A DNA stretch of 64,000 nt. It comes from Streptomyces orinoci (lineage in GTDB: Bacteria; Actinomycetota; Actinomycetes; Streptomycetales; Streptomycetaceae). Below the pieces are notes generated by a model. That model searched no databases and had not been told where the DNA came from. It saw nothing but the letters and a program-made list of their open reading frames with translations. Positions 1-8,295 of the stretch are shown piece by piece. Each line of letters opens with the position of its first letter. Positions within the stretch are counted from its first letter, which is position 1. Position numbers and translations under genes: made by a program. The stretch lies in assembly GCF_003121295.1 (NCBI RefSeq), contig NZ_PHNC01000031.1:932439-996438 (forward strand). Direction: 5' to 3'.

Positions 1-873
1 AGCTCGGTGCTGCTGGCCGATGCCCGGCTGGCCACCGATCCCGGGGTGGCGCCCACCATCAAGGCGGGCCGCGAGGGCTTTGCCCTTATCGCGCCCTTCG
101 GTGACGGGTGGTACCGCGTCATCGGCTGGCGCGCCGGCAGCGAACTGCCCAGCGATGCCCCGGCCGACTATGAGGACCTGCGCGACCTGGTGCGCTCGCT
201 GTTCGGCACCGACTTCGGGATGGGCGAGCCCCGTTGGACCTCGCGCTTCCACAGTGACGAGCGGCAGGCGCCGCGGTATCGCGAGGGCCGGGTCTTCCTG
301 GCCGGGGACGCCGCGCATGTCCACTCACCGGCCGGCGGTATGGGCATGAACACCGGCATCCAGGACGCCGCCAATCTGAGCTGGAAGCTGGCCGCGGTGC
401 TGCAAGGGCGGGCCGGGGAAGGGTTGTTGGACAGCTACCAGACGGAGCGGCATCCGGTGGGGCGGCAGGTGCTGCGGGTGAGCGGTGCGATCATCCGGGC
501 CGCGCTGGTCACCGCACCGCCGCTGCGGGTCGCGCGGGCGGTGGCGGGTGGTGCGCTGGGTCTGCTGCCGGGGGTCACCCGGCGGGCGGCGCTGACCATC
601 AGCGGCCTGGACATCGCCTATCCCGCGCCGCCGGGCTCCCATCCGCTGACCGGGCGCCGGGCGCCCGATCTGCCGCTCGCGGAGCGGGAGTCGGGGCCGG
701 TGCGGCTGTATGAGGCGCTGCGGGCGGGGGAGTATGTGCGGGTGCTGCCGCGGGGATCGTCGGCGGTTGGGGGTGACCCCGACGACGGCGTCGTCACGGT
801 TACCCGGGCCGACGCGGTCGGTACGACGCTTCTGGTGCGGCCGGATGGGTATGTGGAGAGCGCTTCGGAGTGA
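1..873 (+). CDS. FAD-dependent aromatic monooxygenase, 3' part
   Basis: The reading frame is open from base 1, so the gene starts before the window; 290 residues are visible. It belongs to the PheA/TfdB-type flavoprotein hydroxylases, which use NAD(P)H and O2 to hydroxylate aromatic or polyketide substrates. The diagnostic second FAD/ribityl motif is seen around residues 98-125 (GDAAHVHSPAGGMGMNTG, followed by QDAANLSWKL). The C-terminal part, with a PDLPL motif and ending in LLVRPDGYV, matches the thioredoxin-like tail of this family. The N-terminal GxGxxG dinucleotide-binding motif must lie upstream. The substrate cannot be deduced. The gene converges on an ABC exporter operon across a terminator-like hairpin. 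Confidence 0.85.
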   Translation, partial: SSVLLADARLATDPGVAPTIKAGREGFALIAPFGDGWYRVIGWRAGSELPSDAPADYEDLRDLVRSLFGTDFGMGEPRWTSRFHSDERQAPRYREGRVFLAGDAAHVHSPAGGMGMNTGIQDAANLSWKLAAVLQGRAGEGLLDSYQTERHPVGRQVLRVSGAIIRAALVTAPPLRVARAVAGGALGLLPGVTRRAALTISGLDIAYPAPPGSHPLTGRRAPDLPLAERESGPVRLYEALRAGEYVRVLPRGSSAVGGDPDDGVVTVTRADAVGTTLLVRPDGYVESASE

Positions 874-890
874 GGGTGCGGCTTGTGGGC

Positions 891-987
891 GGTTGCTCGC
901 GCAGTTCCCCGCGCCCCTGAGCGGCTACCGGTTCGTTTCCGGGTGCGGGCCGTCCATGGCCGGTCGCGCAGTTCCCCGCGCCCCTGT
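891..987 (+). repeat. Two copies of a dispersed CGCAGTTCCCCGCGCCCCT element
   Basis: The 19-mer CGCAGTTCCCCGCGCCCCT occurs at about 899-917 and again at about 967-985. In the first copy it follows GGTTGCTCG. The same element recurs, in either orientation, at 11841-11870, 15463-15492 and 15561-15590, with weaker relatives at 15293 and 28415. All copies are intergenic. Confidence 0.75.
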
Positions 988-1006
988 GGGGCGCCCAACA
1001 GGGGCG
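979..1006. terminator. Hairpin between convergent genes
   Basis: CGCCCCTGT (979-987) and ACAGGGGCG (998-1006) form a perfect 9-bp stem with a 10-base loop. It lies 8 bases beyond the stop of the ABC permease gene and about 105 bases past the monooxygenase stop, so it could serve both converging transcripts. There is no U-tract, which is common in this genus. Confidence 0.5.
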
Positions 1007-1013
1007 GGGGGCC

Positions 1014-2639
1014 TCATGCCTTGGCGACTGCGGCGAGGACTTCCGGGAGGCGGCGGGCCAGGCGGGGGGCCGCGATGCGGAGGCCCGTCCAGGCCGCCAG
1101 CAGGCCGTAGCCGAAGCCCAGCGGCAGCAGCAGCGGCAGCCAGCCGTGGTGGCCCGAGGTGTGCAGCCACACGGTCAGCAGCACCAGCGGCACACACTGC
1201 GCCGAAGCCGCCAGCAGGCCGCCGAGCAGGCCCAGCCAGGCGATGGACGTCTGGCCGGGGCCGACGTTCTTGAAGGCGTTGCCCTGCGGCACCGCGTACG
1301 GCAGCAAGGCCGAGGTCACCGCCCCGGTGGCGAACATCGCGCCCAGCAAGGCCAGTCCAAGACCCAGCACCTCCGGCAAGGTGTCCCAGTGCCCGGTGAA
1401 CGCGGTCAGCGCGGTCACCAGCAGCACCAGATAGGGCACCGCCGGCAGGGCGAAGGCCAGGGCGCGGCCGCGCAGTTCGAGGTAGGCGTCCCGGGGGCCG
1501 TTGATGGTCTGCATCACCAGCCAGAATGCCGAGCCGTCCGTCCCGAACAGGTTGTACATCTGTCCGCCGACCATGGCGACGGCCATAAACGCCCAGTAGG
1601 AGTTGCCGTTGTGCCGGGCCACATTGAGGAAGGGCACCAGGGCGCCGATGACCAGCTGACTGGTCCAGGTCATCCTGGTCTTGGGATCGCGCAGCACATA
1701 GCGCAGGCTGCGCAGCATCACCGCTCCCGTACGTCCCTGCGGCAACAGCCGTGCCAGTCCGGTGCTCACCCGCTTCCGCTCGGGCTCGGCGGCGGCCAGG
1801 GTGGAGGAGTCCGGCGACGTCAGCACCTTGGTCAGGCCGCGCTGCCACCACCACAGCAGCAGCGCCAGCACCGCGGCGGACAGGGCGAGTTGGGCCGCGG
1901 CAAGGCCGTATGAGCCCTGGCCGGTGGACCGTACCGCGTCCATCGCGGAGCCCGGCGGCACCCAGCGCAGCACCTTGGCAAAGGGTTCGAGCCTGGCCAT
2001 TCCACCGGCGTTACTGAGCTTCTGCAGACCGTAGTTGGCCACCTGGATACCGACCGCGATCACCAGCCCGCTCAGCAGGGCCAGATCCCGGCCCTTGCGG
2101 CTGGACAGCAGCCGGACATTGGCGGTGGCCACCGCCCTGGCCAGGGCCACACAGGTCAGCAGGGTGAGCGCCACGGCCGGTACGCCCACCGCGAAGGCCG
2201 CGCCGCCATGGGCGGTGGCGATCACCGAACCGACCGCCAGCACCAGGGTGAACGCGGGCCCGATGCCGACCAGTGAGGCGGCCAGCAGGGACACGGTGAG
2301 CGGTCCGGGCCGCAGCGGCAGCATGGCCAGCCGGGTGGGGTCCATGGTCTCGTCCCCGCTGGGGAAGAACAGCGGGACGAATGCCCAGCCCACCGCGAGC
2401 ACCACCGCCAGCAGCACGGTCAGCGCCGCCACATGGGGATGGCCGCGCAGCACGATCAGCCCCAGCAACTGCAGTGCCGCGTAAAGGGCGGTGAACACAA
2501 TGGAGGTGATCCAGACGGCCTTGCGCTTGCTGGACTGCCGCAGGCCGTTGCGCAGCAGCGAAAGCTTCAGCCGGATGAAGACCGGGGTCAGGGAGGCGCC
2601 GGAAGCCTTGGTGGCGGAGGCGTTGGCGGTGGTGCTCAT
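1014..2639 (-). CDS. ABC transporter permease (integral membrane)
   Basis: 541 residues. The protein is rich in hydrophobic segments, roughly a dozen predicted helices in two halves, and is built like the large ABC-2-type exporter permeases found beside an ATPase. The ATG at 2639 overlaps the stop of the upstream ATPase gene (ATGA), which fixes the start and shows translational coupling. The N-terminus carries a short Thr/Ala/Ser-rich cytoplasmic stretch before the first basic-flanked helix (about residue 45). The partner ATPase strongly suggests an exporter of drug, lipid or peptide type. The substrate is unknown and no regulator is adjacent. Confidence 0.8.
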   Translation of the reverse strand: MSTTANASATKASGASLTPVFIRLKLSLLRNGLRQSSKRKAVWITSIVFTALYAALQLLGLIVLRGHPHVAALTVLLAVVLAVGWAFVPLFFPSGDETMDPTRLAMLPLRPGPLTVSLLAASLVGIGPAFTLVLAVGSVIATAHGGAAFAVGVPAVALTLLTCVALARAVATANVRLLSSRKGRDLALLSGLVIAVGIQVANYGLQKLSNAGGMARLEPFAKVLRWVPPGSAMDAVRSTGQGSYGLAAAQLALSAAVLALLLWWWQRGLTKVLTSPDSSTLAAAEPERKRVSTGLARLLPQGRTGAVMLRSLRYVLRDPKTRMTWTSQLVIGALVPFLNVARHNGNSYWAFMAVAMVGGQMYNLFGTDGSAFWLVMQTINGPRDAYLELRGRALAFALPAVPYLVLLVTALTAFTGHWDTLPEVLGLGLALLGAMFATGAVTSALLPYAVPQGNAFKNVGPGQTSIAWLGLLGGLLAASAQCVPLVLLTVWLHTSGHHGWLPLLLPLGFGYGLLAAWTGLRIAAPRLARRLPEVLAAVAKA

Positions 2640-3427
2640 CGGACCCCGCCGCCCAGCCAGTCGAGGTTCTCGCCGGCCGCCTGCCCCTGGGCGCCCACCA
2701 GTTCCAGGAAGGCATCCTGCAAGGTGGCCGCCTCGCCGCGGACTTCCTCCAGCGTGCCCTGCGCCCGGATACGGCCGCCGGCCAGCACCGCCACCCAGGA
2801 GCACAGCGACTCCACCAGCTCCATCACATGGCTGGAGAAGACCACGGTGGCGCCGGAGGCGGTGTACTGCTGGAGCACCTTGCGGATGGACTGGGCCGAG
2901 ACCGGGTCCACGCCCTCGAAGGGCTCGTCCAGGAAGAGGACTTCGGGGTTGTGCAGCAGCGCGGCCGCCAGCCCGATCTTCTTGCGCATTCCGGTGGAGT
3001 AGTCCACCACCAGCTTGTGCTGGGCGCCGGCCAGGCCCAGTACGTCCAGCAGCTGGGTGGCCCGGCGGTCCACCTGCTCACCGGGCAGCCCCCGCAGCTG
3101 CCCGGTGTAGGTGAGCAGTTCGCGCCCGGAGAGGCGCTCGAACAGGCGCAGCCCCTCGGGCAGTACCCCGATCCGGGACTTCACCGCGGCCGGGTCCCGC
3201 CAGACATCATGCCCGGCGATCTCCACCCGGCCGGAGTCGGGCCGCAGCAGCCCGGTGACCATGGAGAGCGTGGTGGTCTTGCCCGCGCCATTGGGGCCGA
3301 CCAGCCCGATGAACCGGCCCGACGGTATCTCCAGATCGATTCCGGCGACCGCGACCTGCTCGCCGAACCGCTTCCACAGCCCCTCGATCCGCACGGCGGC
3401 GGATGTGCCGTCCCGTCCCACTGCCAT
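2636..3427 (-). CDS. ABC transporter ATP-binding protein
   Basis: 263 residues, the usual length for an ABC-2/DrrA-like nucleotide-binding subunit. Walker A is GPNGAGKTT near residue 45, Walker B is VLFLDEPFEGVDP near residue 165, and the H-loop is SSHVMELVE. The signature motif reads YSTGMRKK rather than canonical LSGGQ, as is common in exporters of this class. It is the first gene of a two-gene operon; its stop overlaps the permease start by 4 bases. The ATG at 3427 follows a GAGGGATGG-type Shine-Dalgarno region. Confidence 0.9.
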   Translation of the reverse strand: MAVGRDGTSAAVRIEGLWKRFGEQVAVAGIDLEIPSGRFIGLVGPNGAGKTTTLSMVTGLLRPDSGRVEIAGHDVWRDPAAVKSRIGVLPEGLRLFERLSGRELLTYTGQLRGLPGEQVDRRATQLLDVLGLAGAQHKLVVDYSTGMRKKIGLAAALLHNPEVLFLDEPFEGVDPVSAQSIRKVLQQYTASGATVVFSSHVMELVESLCSWVAVLAGGRIRAQGTLEEVRGEAATLQDAFLELVGAQGQAAGENLDWLGGGVR

Positions 3428-3514
3428 CCCTCACTTCTGTGTTGCCCGGGGACGGCGACCCGCCCCCGTACAGCCAGACTAGGGCCGGGCGGGGGCGGGG
3501 ACAGGTGACAAACG

Positions 3515-4189
3515 TCAGGGGTTGCGGGCGCCGGCCGGATCGCCGCCGCAGGCGTAGGCGAGGGCGCTCACCAGCTCCTCGGCGTCCGGCAGCCAGCGGT
3601 TGGCGGCGGTGGGCTGACGGGCCCACTGCACCGCGCCCCGGTTGCCCACCCGGCTGGGCGGGGCGACCACATAGTCCCCCTCGCCCCGGGCCACCAGGTC
3701 CAGCGAGGAGGGGCGCCAGCCGAGCTTGCGGACGGCGTCGGCCACCTTCAGGGCGCCGCCCGGGAGGACGAAGAACTGCATCCGGCGGAACGGGGTGCTG
3801 CTGATCGGCCCCAGTTCGATGCCCATCCGCTCCATCCGGGCCAGCGCCAGACAGCCGGCCGACTCCGAGACGTCCAGCGCGTCAAAGGTGCGGCCGGTGG
3901 GCAACAGCACCGAGGCAGACGGGTTCTTGGCCCACATCCGGCGGGCGCCGGCCGGGCTGCCGGTGGCCTGGGTGGCCCAGTCGGGGCGGGCGGGGTGAAC
4001 TCCTGGCGCGGGGCAGTCGAGTTCGCCGCACGAGCAGCGTTCGCGGCCGTTGTCGGCCTCCAGCCAGGTACCGGCGACGACGTCCCAGTGCCGTTCGTCC
4101 GTGTACCGGACGGCGGCGTCGAGCACGCGCTCGCCGCGTTGTTGGGGGATGCGCGGCGCTCCTACTCCGATGGTCTCTTCCACGCTCAT
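3515..4189 (-). CDS. Bifunctional DNA primase/polymerase (Prim-Pol-like) domain protein
   Basis: 224 residues. The fold and motifs resemble the N-terminal Prim-Pol (AEP) domain family. Visible elements are a small Cys cluster (CSCGELDCPAPGVHP, a typical Prim-Pol zinc-stem-like motif), a W-then-N-P-x-A segment (MWAKNPSASVLLPTG), DALDVSESAG at the position where the catalytic acidic pair DxD is expected, and VVAPPSR near the C-terminus. The acidic pair here reads DVSE, so primase activity is doubtful. Many Streptomyces carry such solitary, probably regulatory or inactive, copies. ATG 4189 is preferred over the in-frame start at 4207 because the conserved part begins there. Confidence 0.7.
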   Translation of the reverse strand: MSVEETIGVGAPRIPQQRGERVLDAAVRYTDERHWDVVAGTWLEADNGRERCSCGELDCPAPGVHPARPDWATQATGSPAGARRMWAKNPSASVLLPTGRTFDALDVSESAGCLALARMERMGIELGPISSTPFRRMQFFVLPGGALKVADAVRKLGWRPSSLDLVARGEGDYVVAPPSRVGNRGAVQWARQPTAANRWLPDAEELVSALAYACGGDPAGARNP

Positions 4190-4348
4190 CACAACTCCCC
4201 CTGTCACCAGGGGTTACGGCTCAGGCTCGGGCTTATGACGCGCCCGGCGACACAGCACGTGGGGCGCACGGGTGCATGTACGGGGGCGCAGAGGCGGCTT
4301 CGCCCCTGTGCAGGGGTAGCCACCTTCGCGGCAGAAGCGGGCACAGCT

Positions 4349-4390
4349 CAGCGAGACATCAGCGAGATACCGGTAAGTCCCGTAAGTCCC
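4349..4390. repeat. Short direct repeats in a divergent promoter region
   Basis: CAGCGAGA occurs twice (from about 4349), followed immediately by a perfect 9-bp tandem repeat of GTAAGTCCC at 4373-4381 and 4382-4390. The repeats lie between the divergent Prim-Pol-like gene and the NsdA-like regulator, about 100 bases before the latter's start, where an operator would be expected. Confidence 0.5.
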
Positions 4391-4487
4391 GCATTCTCCG
4401 GACATCAGGGGGGAAAAGATCACAGAAGGCAGCGTTCCGGCTGTCCCAGCTTCTCGCTCCGTAGTTGGCAGTCTCAGGGGGTTACAG

Positions 4488-5876
4488 ATGGCCGCACGGC
4501 CACTCGTGGCGCGGCAGCCGAATGAACGGCTGCAGGCGCTCATCCAGGAAGCCGGCTGTTCCAATGCCGGGTTGGCGCGCCGGGTCAATATGTGCGGCGC
4601 CGAGCACGGTCTCGATCTGCGCTATGACAAGACCTCCGTGGCCCGTTGGCTGCGGGGCCAGCAGCCGCGCGGACGGGCGCCGGCCGTGATCGCCGAGGCA
4701 CTCGGCCGCAAGCTGGGGCGCAGCGTCACCATCGACGAGATCGGCATGGCCAATGGCAAGAACCTCGCCTCCGGCGTGGGCCTGCAGTTCTCCCCCACCG
4801 TGATGGGGGCCATCGAGCAGGTCTGCGAACTGTGGCGCAGTGACGTCGGCCGCCGGGACTTCCTCAGCGGCACCTCGGTGGCGGCCTCCGCGCTGGTGGA
4901 GCCCAGCCGGGACTGGCTGATCACCGGCGCGGACGCCCAAGTGGCGCGGAGCGCGGGCGCGCGGGTCGGGCCGTCGGATGTGGAGGCGGTGAAGTCCACC
5001 ACCGCGGCGCTGGTGGAACTGGACCACCGCTATGGCAGCGGACATGTCCGCCCGGTGGTGGTGCACTACCTCAACAGCGTGGTCTCCGGGCTGCTGGCGG
5101 GCTCCTACCGGGAGGCGGTGGGCCGTGAACTCTTCGCCGCCGTCGCCAGGTTGACGGAGCTGGCCGGTTATATGGCCGTGGACACCGGGCAGCCGGGGCT
5201 GGCCCAGCGCTACTACATCCAGGCGCTGCGGCTGGCACAGGCGGCGGGCGACCGCGGCTACGGCGGTTATGTCCTGGCCGCCAGCATGAGCCACCTGGCC
5301 GCCTCGCTGGGCAACCCCCGGGAGATCGCCCAGCTGGCCAAGGCGGCACAGGAGGGGGCCCGGGGGCAGGTGCCGCCCCGGGTGGAGTCGATGTTCTACG
5401 CGGCCGAGGCGCGCGGCCATGCGCTGCTCGGGGACGCCCGCTCCTGCCAGACGGTGGCCGCCAAGGCCGTCACCAAACTCGAACAGGCCGAAGGGGAAGG
5501 GGAGTCGGGGGACGATCCGGTGTGGATCCGCCACTTCGACCGGGCTTATCTGGCCGACGAACTGGCGCACTGCCACCGGGATCTGGGCCAGCCGGAACCG
5601 GCGCGCCGGCACGCGGAGGAGGCACTGGCGGCCCATCCGCCGGGCCGGGTCCGCCGCCGGGCGATCGGAATGCTGCTGCTGGCCACGGCGCAGGTGCAGC
5701 AGCGCGAGGTGGAGGCCGCGTGCGCCACCGGCAGCCGGGCCGTGGAACTGCTGGGCACGCTGCGGTCCAACCGCGGCGCGGAGTATCTGGACGACTTCCG
5801 GCAACGCCTGGAGCCGTACCGGGACGAGCCGATGGTCCGGGAGTTCGGAGCACGGATGGAGTTGCAGGCGGCGTAG
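4488..5876 (+). CDS. NsdA-like helix-turn-helix/TPR regulatory protein
   Basis: 462 residues. The N-terminal ~90 residues form a conserved DNA-binding-like domain (RQPNERLQALIQEAGCSNAG followed by ARRVNMCGAEHGLD) with the segment SVARWLRGQQPRG. The rest is helical and TPR-like (for example GQPGLAQRYYIQALRLAQAAG, LAQLAKAAQEGARG). The type is shared with Streptomyces regulators such as NsdA that repress sporulation and antibiotic production; I cannot say whether this is the nsdA ortholog or a paralog. The ATG follows CAGGGGG at a normal distance. The gene stands alone, divergent from the Prim-Pol-like gene. No transmembrane segment is present. Confidence 0.75.
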   Translation: MAARPLVARQPNERLQALIQEAGCSNAGLARRVNMCGAEHGLDLRYDKTSVARWLRGQQPRGRAPAVIAEALGRKLGRSVTIDEIGMANGKNLASGVGLQFSPTVMGAIEQVCELWRSDVGRRDFLSGTSVAASALVEPSRDWLITGADAQVARSAGARVGPSDVEAVKSTTAALVELDHRYGSGHVRPVVVHYLNSVVSGLLAGSYREAVGRELFAAVARLTELAGYMAVDTGQPGLAQRYYIQALRLAQAAGDRGYGGYVLAASMSHLAASLGNPREIAQLAKAAQEGARGQVPPRVESMFYAAEARGHALLGDARSCQTVAAKAVTKLEQAEGEGESGDDPVWIRHFDRAYLADELAHCHRDLGQPEPARRHAEEALAAHPPGRVRRRAIGMLLLATAQVQQREVEAACATGSRAVELLGTLRSNRGAEYLDDFRQRLEPYRDEPMVREFGARMELQAA

Positions 5877-5940
5877 GGGGTGCGGCTGGGGGTGCGCGTG
5901 GTCGGTTCCGGGGCCGGTGCGGTGCTGCTTGGGCTTACGC

Positions 5941-6092
5941 GGCCGGTTGCGGGCGTCAGCGGGGTACGGCCGGGTGTGGGTGCCGGTCGCGGGGCCAGTG
6001 CGGTGTGGCTGGGGTGCGTGGCCGGTTGCGGGCGCCAGCGGGGTACGGGGCCGGGCATGCGTGGCCGGTCGTGGGGGCCAGCGGGTAGCGTG
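5941..6092. repeat. Imperfect direct repeats in an intergenic spacer
   Basis: The 258-base spacer after the NsdA-like gene is G-rich and built of degenerate repeats. GGCCGGTTGCGGGCGTCAGC at 5941 recurs as GGCCGGTTGCGGGCGCCAGC at 6020 and, more diverged, as GGCCGGTCGTGGGGGCCAGC at 6063. The first two are followed by GGGGTACGG. I see no gene here. Confidence 0.6.
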
Positions 6093-6134
6093 AGCCGCCG
6101 GTCGTAGTCCCGTACAGCAGCCTGAGGAGTCCCG

Positions 6135-7631
6135 GTGACGCAGAGCGGACAGGGGAATGAGTCGCGGCTCCCGGGTGAGCCCTGGGGGTCGCGGGCCCCG
6201 TTGCCGCCGGAGGTCCCGGCCGCATCCGCGCCGGGTGCGCCGGCACCACCGGCGGTGCCGCCCGCCCGTCCTCCCATACCGGGCGCCCCGGGGGCGACTT
6301 CCGGTGCGCCGGGCGCTTGGGTGCCGCCCGGGGGTGTGGGGGCGGGGGGTCCTTCCGCGCCGGGTGCGCCTGGTGCGGCGCCGGGCTGGGCCCCGCCCAC
6401 GTCGGGCGGGGAGCCCGTTGCGACCCAATACCTGCCACCGGTGCCGAGCGCCCCGCCCGCCGGGGCGGCCTCCGGCGTGGATGCGGGTGCGGCGACGCAG
6501 TACTTGCCGCCGGTGCCGGGCGGTGGGCCCGGAGCTCAGGGTGCCGGGGGGCGGCATGCCGGTGCGGCGGCCCCTGGCGTGGATGCGGCTGCGGCCACGC
6601 AGTACTTGCCGCCGGTGCCGGGCGGTGGGCCCGGAGCTCAGGGTGCCGGGGGGCGGCATGCCGGTGCGGCGGCCCCTGGCGTGGATGCGGGTGCGGCGAC
6701 GCAGTACCTTCCGCCGGTGCCCGGCGGGCAGTCGGTGATGTCCGCTCAGGGCGTGGATGCGAACGCCGCCGCCGCGACGCAGTACCTGCCGCCCGTGCCG
6801 GGCGGCGGGGCGAGGGCCGAGGACGCGACGCAGATGCTGCCCCCGCAGGGCGGGGGAGCGGCTGCCTCGTATGCGCCGCCCGTGGAGTTCGACGGACTGT
6901 TCCGCGCTGCGGAGCCCACCCAGCAGCTGCCGCCCGTGCCCCCGGGCGTGGGGCCCGTGCGCTCCGCGCCGGGGGAGCCCGCGCCGCGGCCCCGGCAGCG
7001 GAAGATGGTGCTGATCGGCGCCGGGGTGGCGGCCTGCGCCGCCGCGGGGCTGGGCGTGGGGGCGCTGCTCAGCGGTGGCGGGGGAGGCGGCAAGGCGGCC
7101 GCCGACACCCCGCAGAGCGTGGCCAGTACCGAGCCCGGCAGCAGCCCCTCCGCCACCGCCGGCAAGCCCGCCGATCCGGCACAGGCCCAGGCCCAGGCGC
7201 TGGACGCGCTGCTCAAGGACAGCGGCAACAGCCGGGATTCGGTCATCAAGGCCGTTGACGCGACCAGGAGTTGCAAGGATCTGGGCAAGTCCGCCGGAGA
7301 TCTGCGCACCGCCGCCGGGCAGCGCAATGACCTGGTGAGCCGGCTGCAGAAGACGGCCATCGACAAGCTGCCCAACAACGATCAGCTGGCCGCCCAGCTG
7401 ACCAAGGCGTGGCAGTCCTCCGCCGCCGCCGACAACAGCTATGCCTCCTGGGCCGACCACGCAGGCGGCAAGCACGGCTGTGTCAAGGGCCACGCCCGTC
7501 CCACCAAGGACGCGGCGGCCGGCGACCGGGCCAGCGGTGAGGCCACCGCCGCCAAGAAGAAGGCAGCGGACCTGTGGAATCCCATCGCCAAGAAGTACGG
7601 GCTGCCGCAGCGCCAGTGGACGCAGCTCTGA
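6135..7631 (+). CDS. Repeat-rich single-pass membrane protein
   Basis: 498 residues; function not recognised. Residues 1-285 are a Pro/Gly/Ala-rich tail, presumably cytoplasmic. It carries repeated TQYLPPVPGG motifs and one 34-residue unit that is duplicated almost exactly (102-bp period). A single transmembrane helix follows at about residues 294-315 (MVLIGAGVAACAAAGLGVGA). The ~180-residue external part is helical, charged and has few Cys. The GTG start at 6135 follows a GAGGAG Shine-Dalgarno sequence. The architecture (low-complexity cytoplasmic tail, one helix, extracellular helical domain) is common among Streptomyces proteins of unknown role. QYLPPVP could act as a docking or SH3-like ligand segment, but that is inference. 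Confidence 0.75.
   Translation: MTQSGQGNESRLPGEPWGSRAPLPPEVPAASAPGAPAPPAVPPARPPIPGAPGATSGAPGAWVPPGGVGAGGPSAPGAPGAAPGWAPPTSGGEPVATQYLPPVPSAPPAGAASGVDAGAATQYLPPVPGGGPGAQGAGGRHAGAAAPGVDAAAATQYLPPVPGGGPGAQGAGGRHAGAAAPGVDAGAATQYLPPVPGGQSVMSAQGVDANAAAATQYLPPVPGGGARAEDATQMLPPQGGGAAASYAPPVEFDGLFRAAEPTQQLPPVPPGVGPVRSAPGEPAPRPRQRKMVLIGAGVAACAAAGLGVGALLSGGGGGGKAAADTPQSVASTEPGSSPSATAGKPADPAQAQAQALDALLKDSGNSRDSVIKAVDATRSCKDLGKSAGDLRTAAGQRNDLVSRLQKTAIDKLPNNDQLAAQLTKAWQSSAAADNSYASWADHAGGKHGCVKGHARPTKDAAAGDRASGEATAAKKKAADLWNPIAKKYGLPQRQWTQL
6495..6716 (+). repeat. Intragenic 102-bp tandem repeat
   Basis: A 102-bp unit starting ACGCAGTACTTG at 6495 recurs from 6597 with very few changes. A third, truncated copy starts at 6699 (ACGCAGTACCTTCCGCC), and a further degenerate relative lies near 6776. 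The unit encodes 34 residues beginning TQYLPPVPGG. The reading frame is kept. Confidence 0.85.
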
Positions 7632-7663
7632 CCCGGCCGTCAACGGAACGTACGATCGATTCC

Positions 7664-8155
7664 GTGCAAGGTTCGGAGAAGTCTTCCCGCCGCGGCCGCC
7701 GCTCGACCACCATGGACGGCATGCCGCTCAATGACATGCCATGGTGGCGCTGGCGAGCGAACGTGCGCTCCGCGCTGCACATGCTCTCGGACCCGGACTT
7801 CCAGCGGGAGTGCTGGCTCACCGGGCGCGAGGGCTATGGGGACGTGACCGACGCCGTTTACCGGCTGGTCGAGGACACCTGGCTGGACAACTGGTCGGCC
7901 GAGAAGTACGTCGGCACCGTCTTCCGGGACTCCGGCGAGGCGGCCCTGGTGGATGTGGCCGTGCTCCGGGTCCTGAAGATCATGCACCAGGTGGGGGCGG
8001 ACGCCCCGGTCTCCGCCTTCCTGGAACACCACGGCTGGCCCGAGGCGGTACGTGCCGCCCGCGAGGCGCATCTGCGGCTGGCGGCGGGCGACGGGGACGA
8101 CCCGGATGTGCCGCCGCGCTCGCTGCCGGTGCTCGCCATGCTCACCCAGGTCTGA
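7664..8155 (+). CDS. SCO4402-family conserved protein
   Basis: 163 residues from the GTG at 7664. The conserved core begins MPLNDMPWWRWRANVRSALH and contains EGYGDVTDAVYRLVEDTWLD and LRVLKIMHQVGADAPVSAF. This is a soluble, Trp-rich helical family restricted to actinobacteria, with no known function. The start is ambiguous: GTG 7664, ATG 7712 and ATG 7721 are all in frame and none has a strong Shine-Dalgarno. I take 7664 because the basic leader SRRGRRS appears conserved in homologs as I remember them. The last codons overlap a 23-bp tandem repeat array that fills the spacer to purU. Confidence 0.75.
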   Translation: MQGSEKSSRRGRRSTTMDGMPLNDMPWWRWRANVRSALHMLSDPDFQRECWLTGREGYGDVTDAVYRLVEDTWLDNWSAEKYVGTVFRDSGEAALVDVAVLRVLKIMHQVGADAPVSAFLEHHGWPEAVRAAREAHLRLAAGDGDDPDVPPRSLPVLAMLTQV

Positions 8156-8253
8156 GGCACAGGCTCGCCCAGGTCTGAGGCACACGCTCGCCCGGGTCCG
8201 AGGCACACGCTCACCCCGGGCCGAGGCACACGCTCACCCCGGGCCGAGGCCCG
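8154..8253. repeat. 23-bp tandem repeat array before purU
   Basis: Four head-to-tail 23-bp units start at 8154, 8177, 8200 and 8223 with consensus GAGGCACACGCTC(G/A)CCC, then (C/A)GG and a variable end. Units 3 and 4 are identical, and a partial fifth starts at 8246. The 13 bases before the array (CTCACCCAGGTCT, 8141-8153) match the 3' half of a unit and lie in the last codons of the preceding gene. Confidence 0.9.
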
Positions 8254-8295
8254 CCCGGTCCGGGACGGGGCGCGGATATGCGACGCTATTGGGCT

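Noticed and set aside
3515..4189. Mobile-element replication protein, suggested by the Prim-Pol similarity
   Set aside because: No integrase, att-like repeats, transfer genes or base-composition change nearby; solitary copies of this family occur in Streptomyces chromosomes.
4482..7643. 1053-residue open frame on the minus strand, overlapping the NsdA-like and repeat-protein genes
   Set aside because: It is an antisense shadow of high-GC codon bias; its translation is Arg/Gly/His-rich with no recognisable domain, while the plus-strand genes have clear families and ribosome sites.
8154..8253. CRISPR array
   Set aside because: Units are directly abutting 23-bp tandem repeats with no unique spacers and no cas genes.
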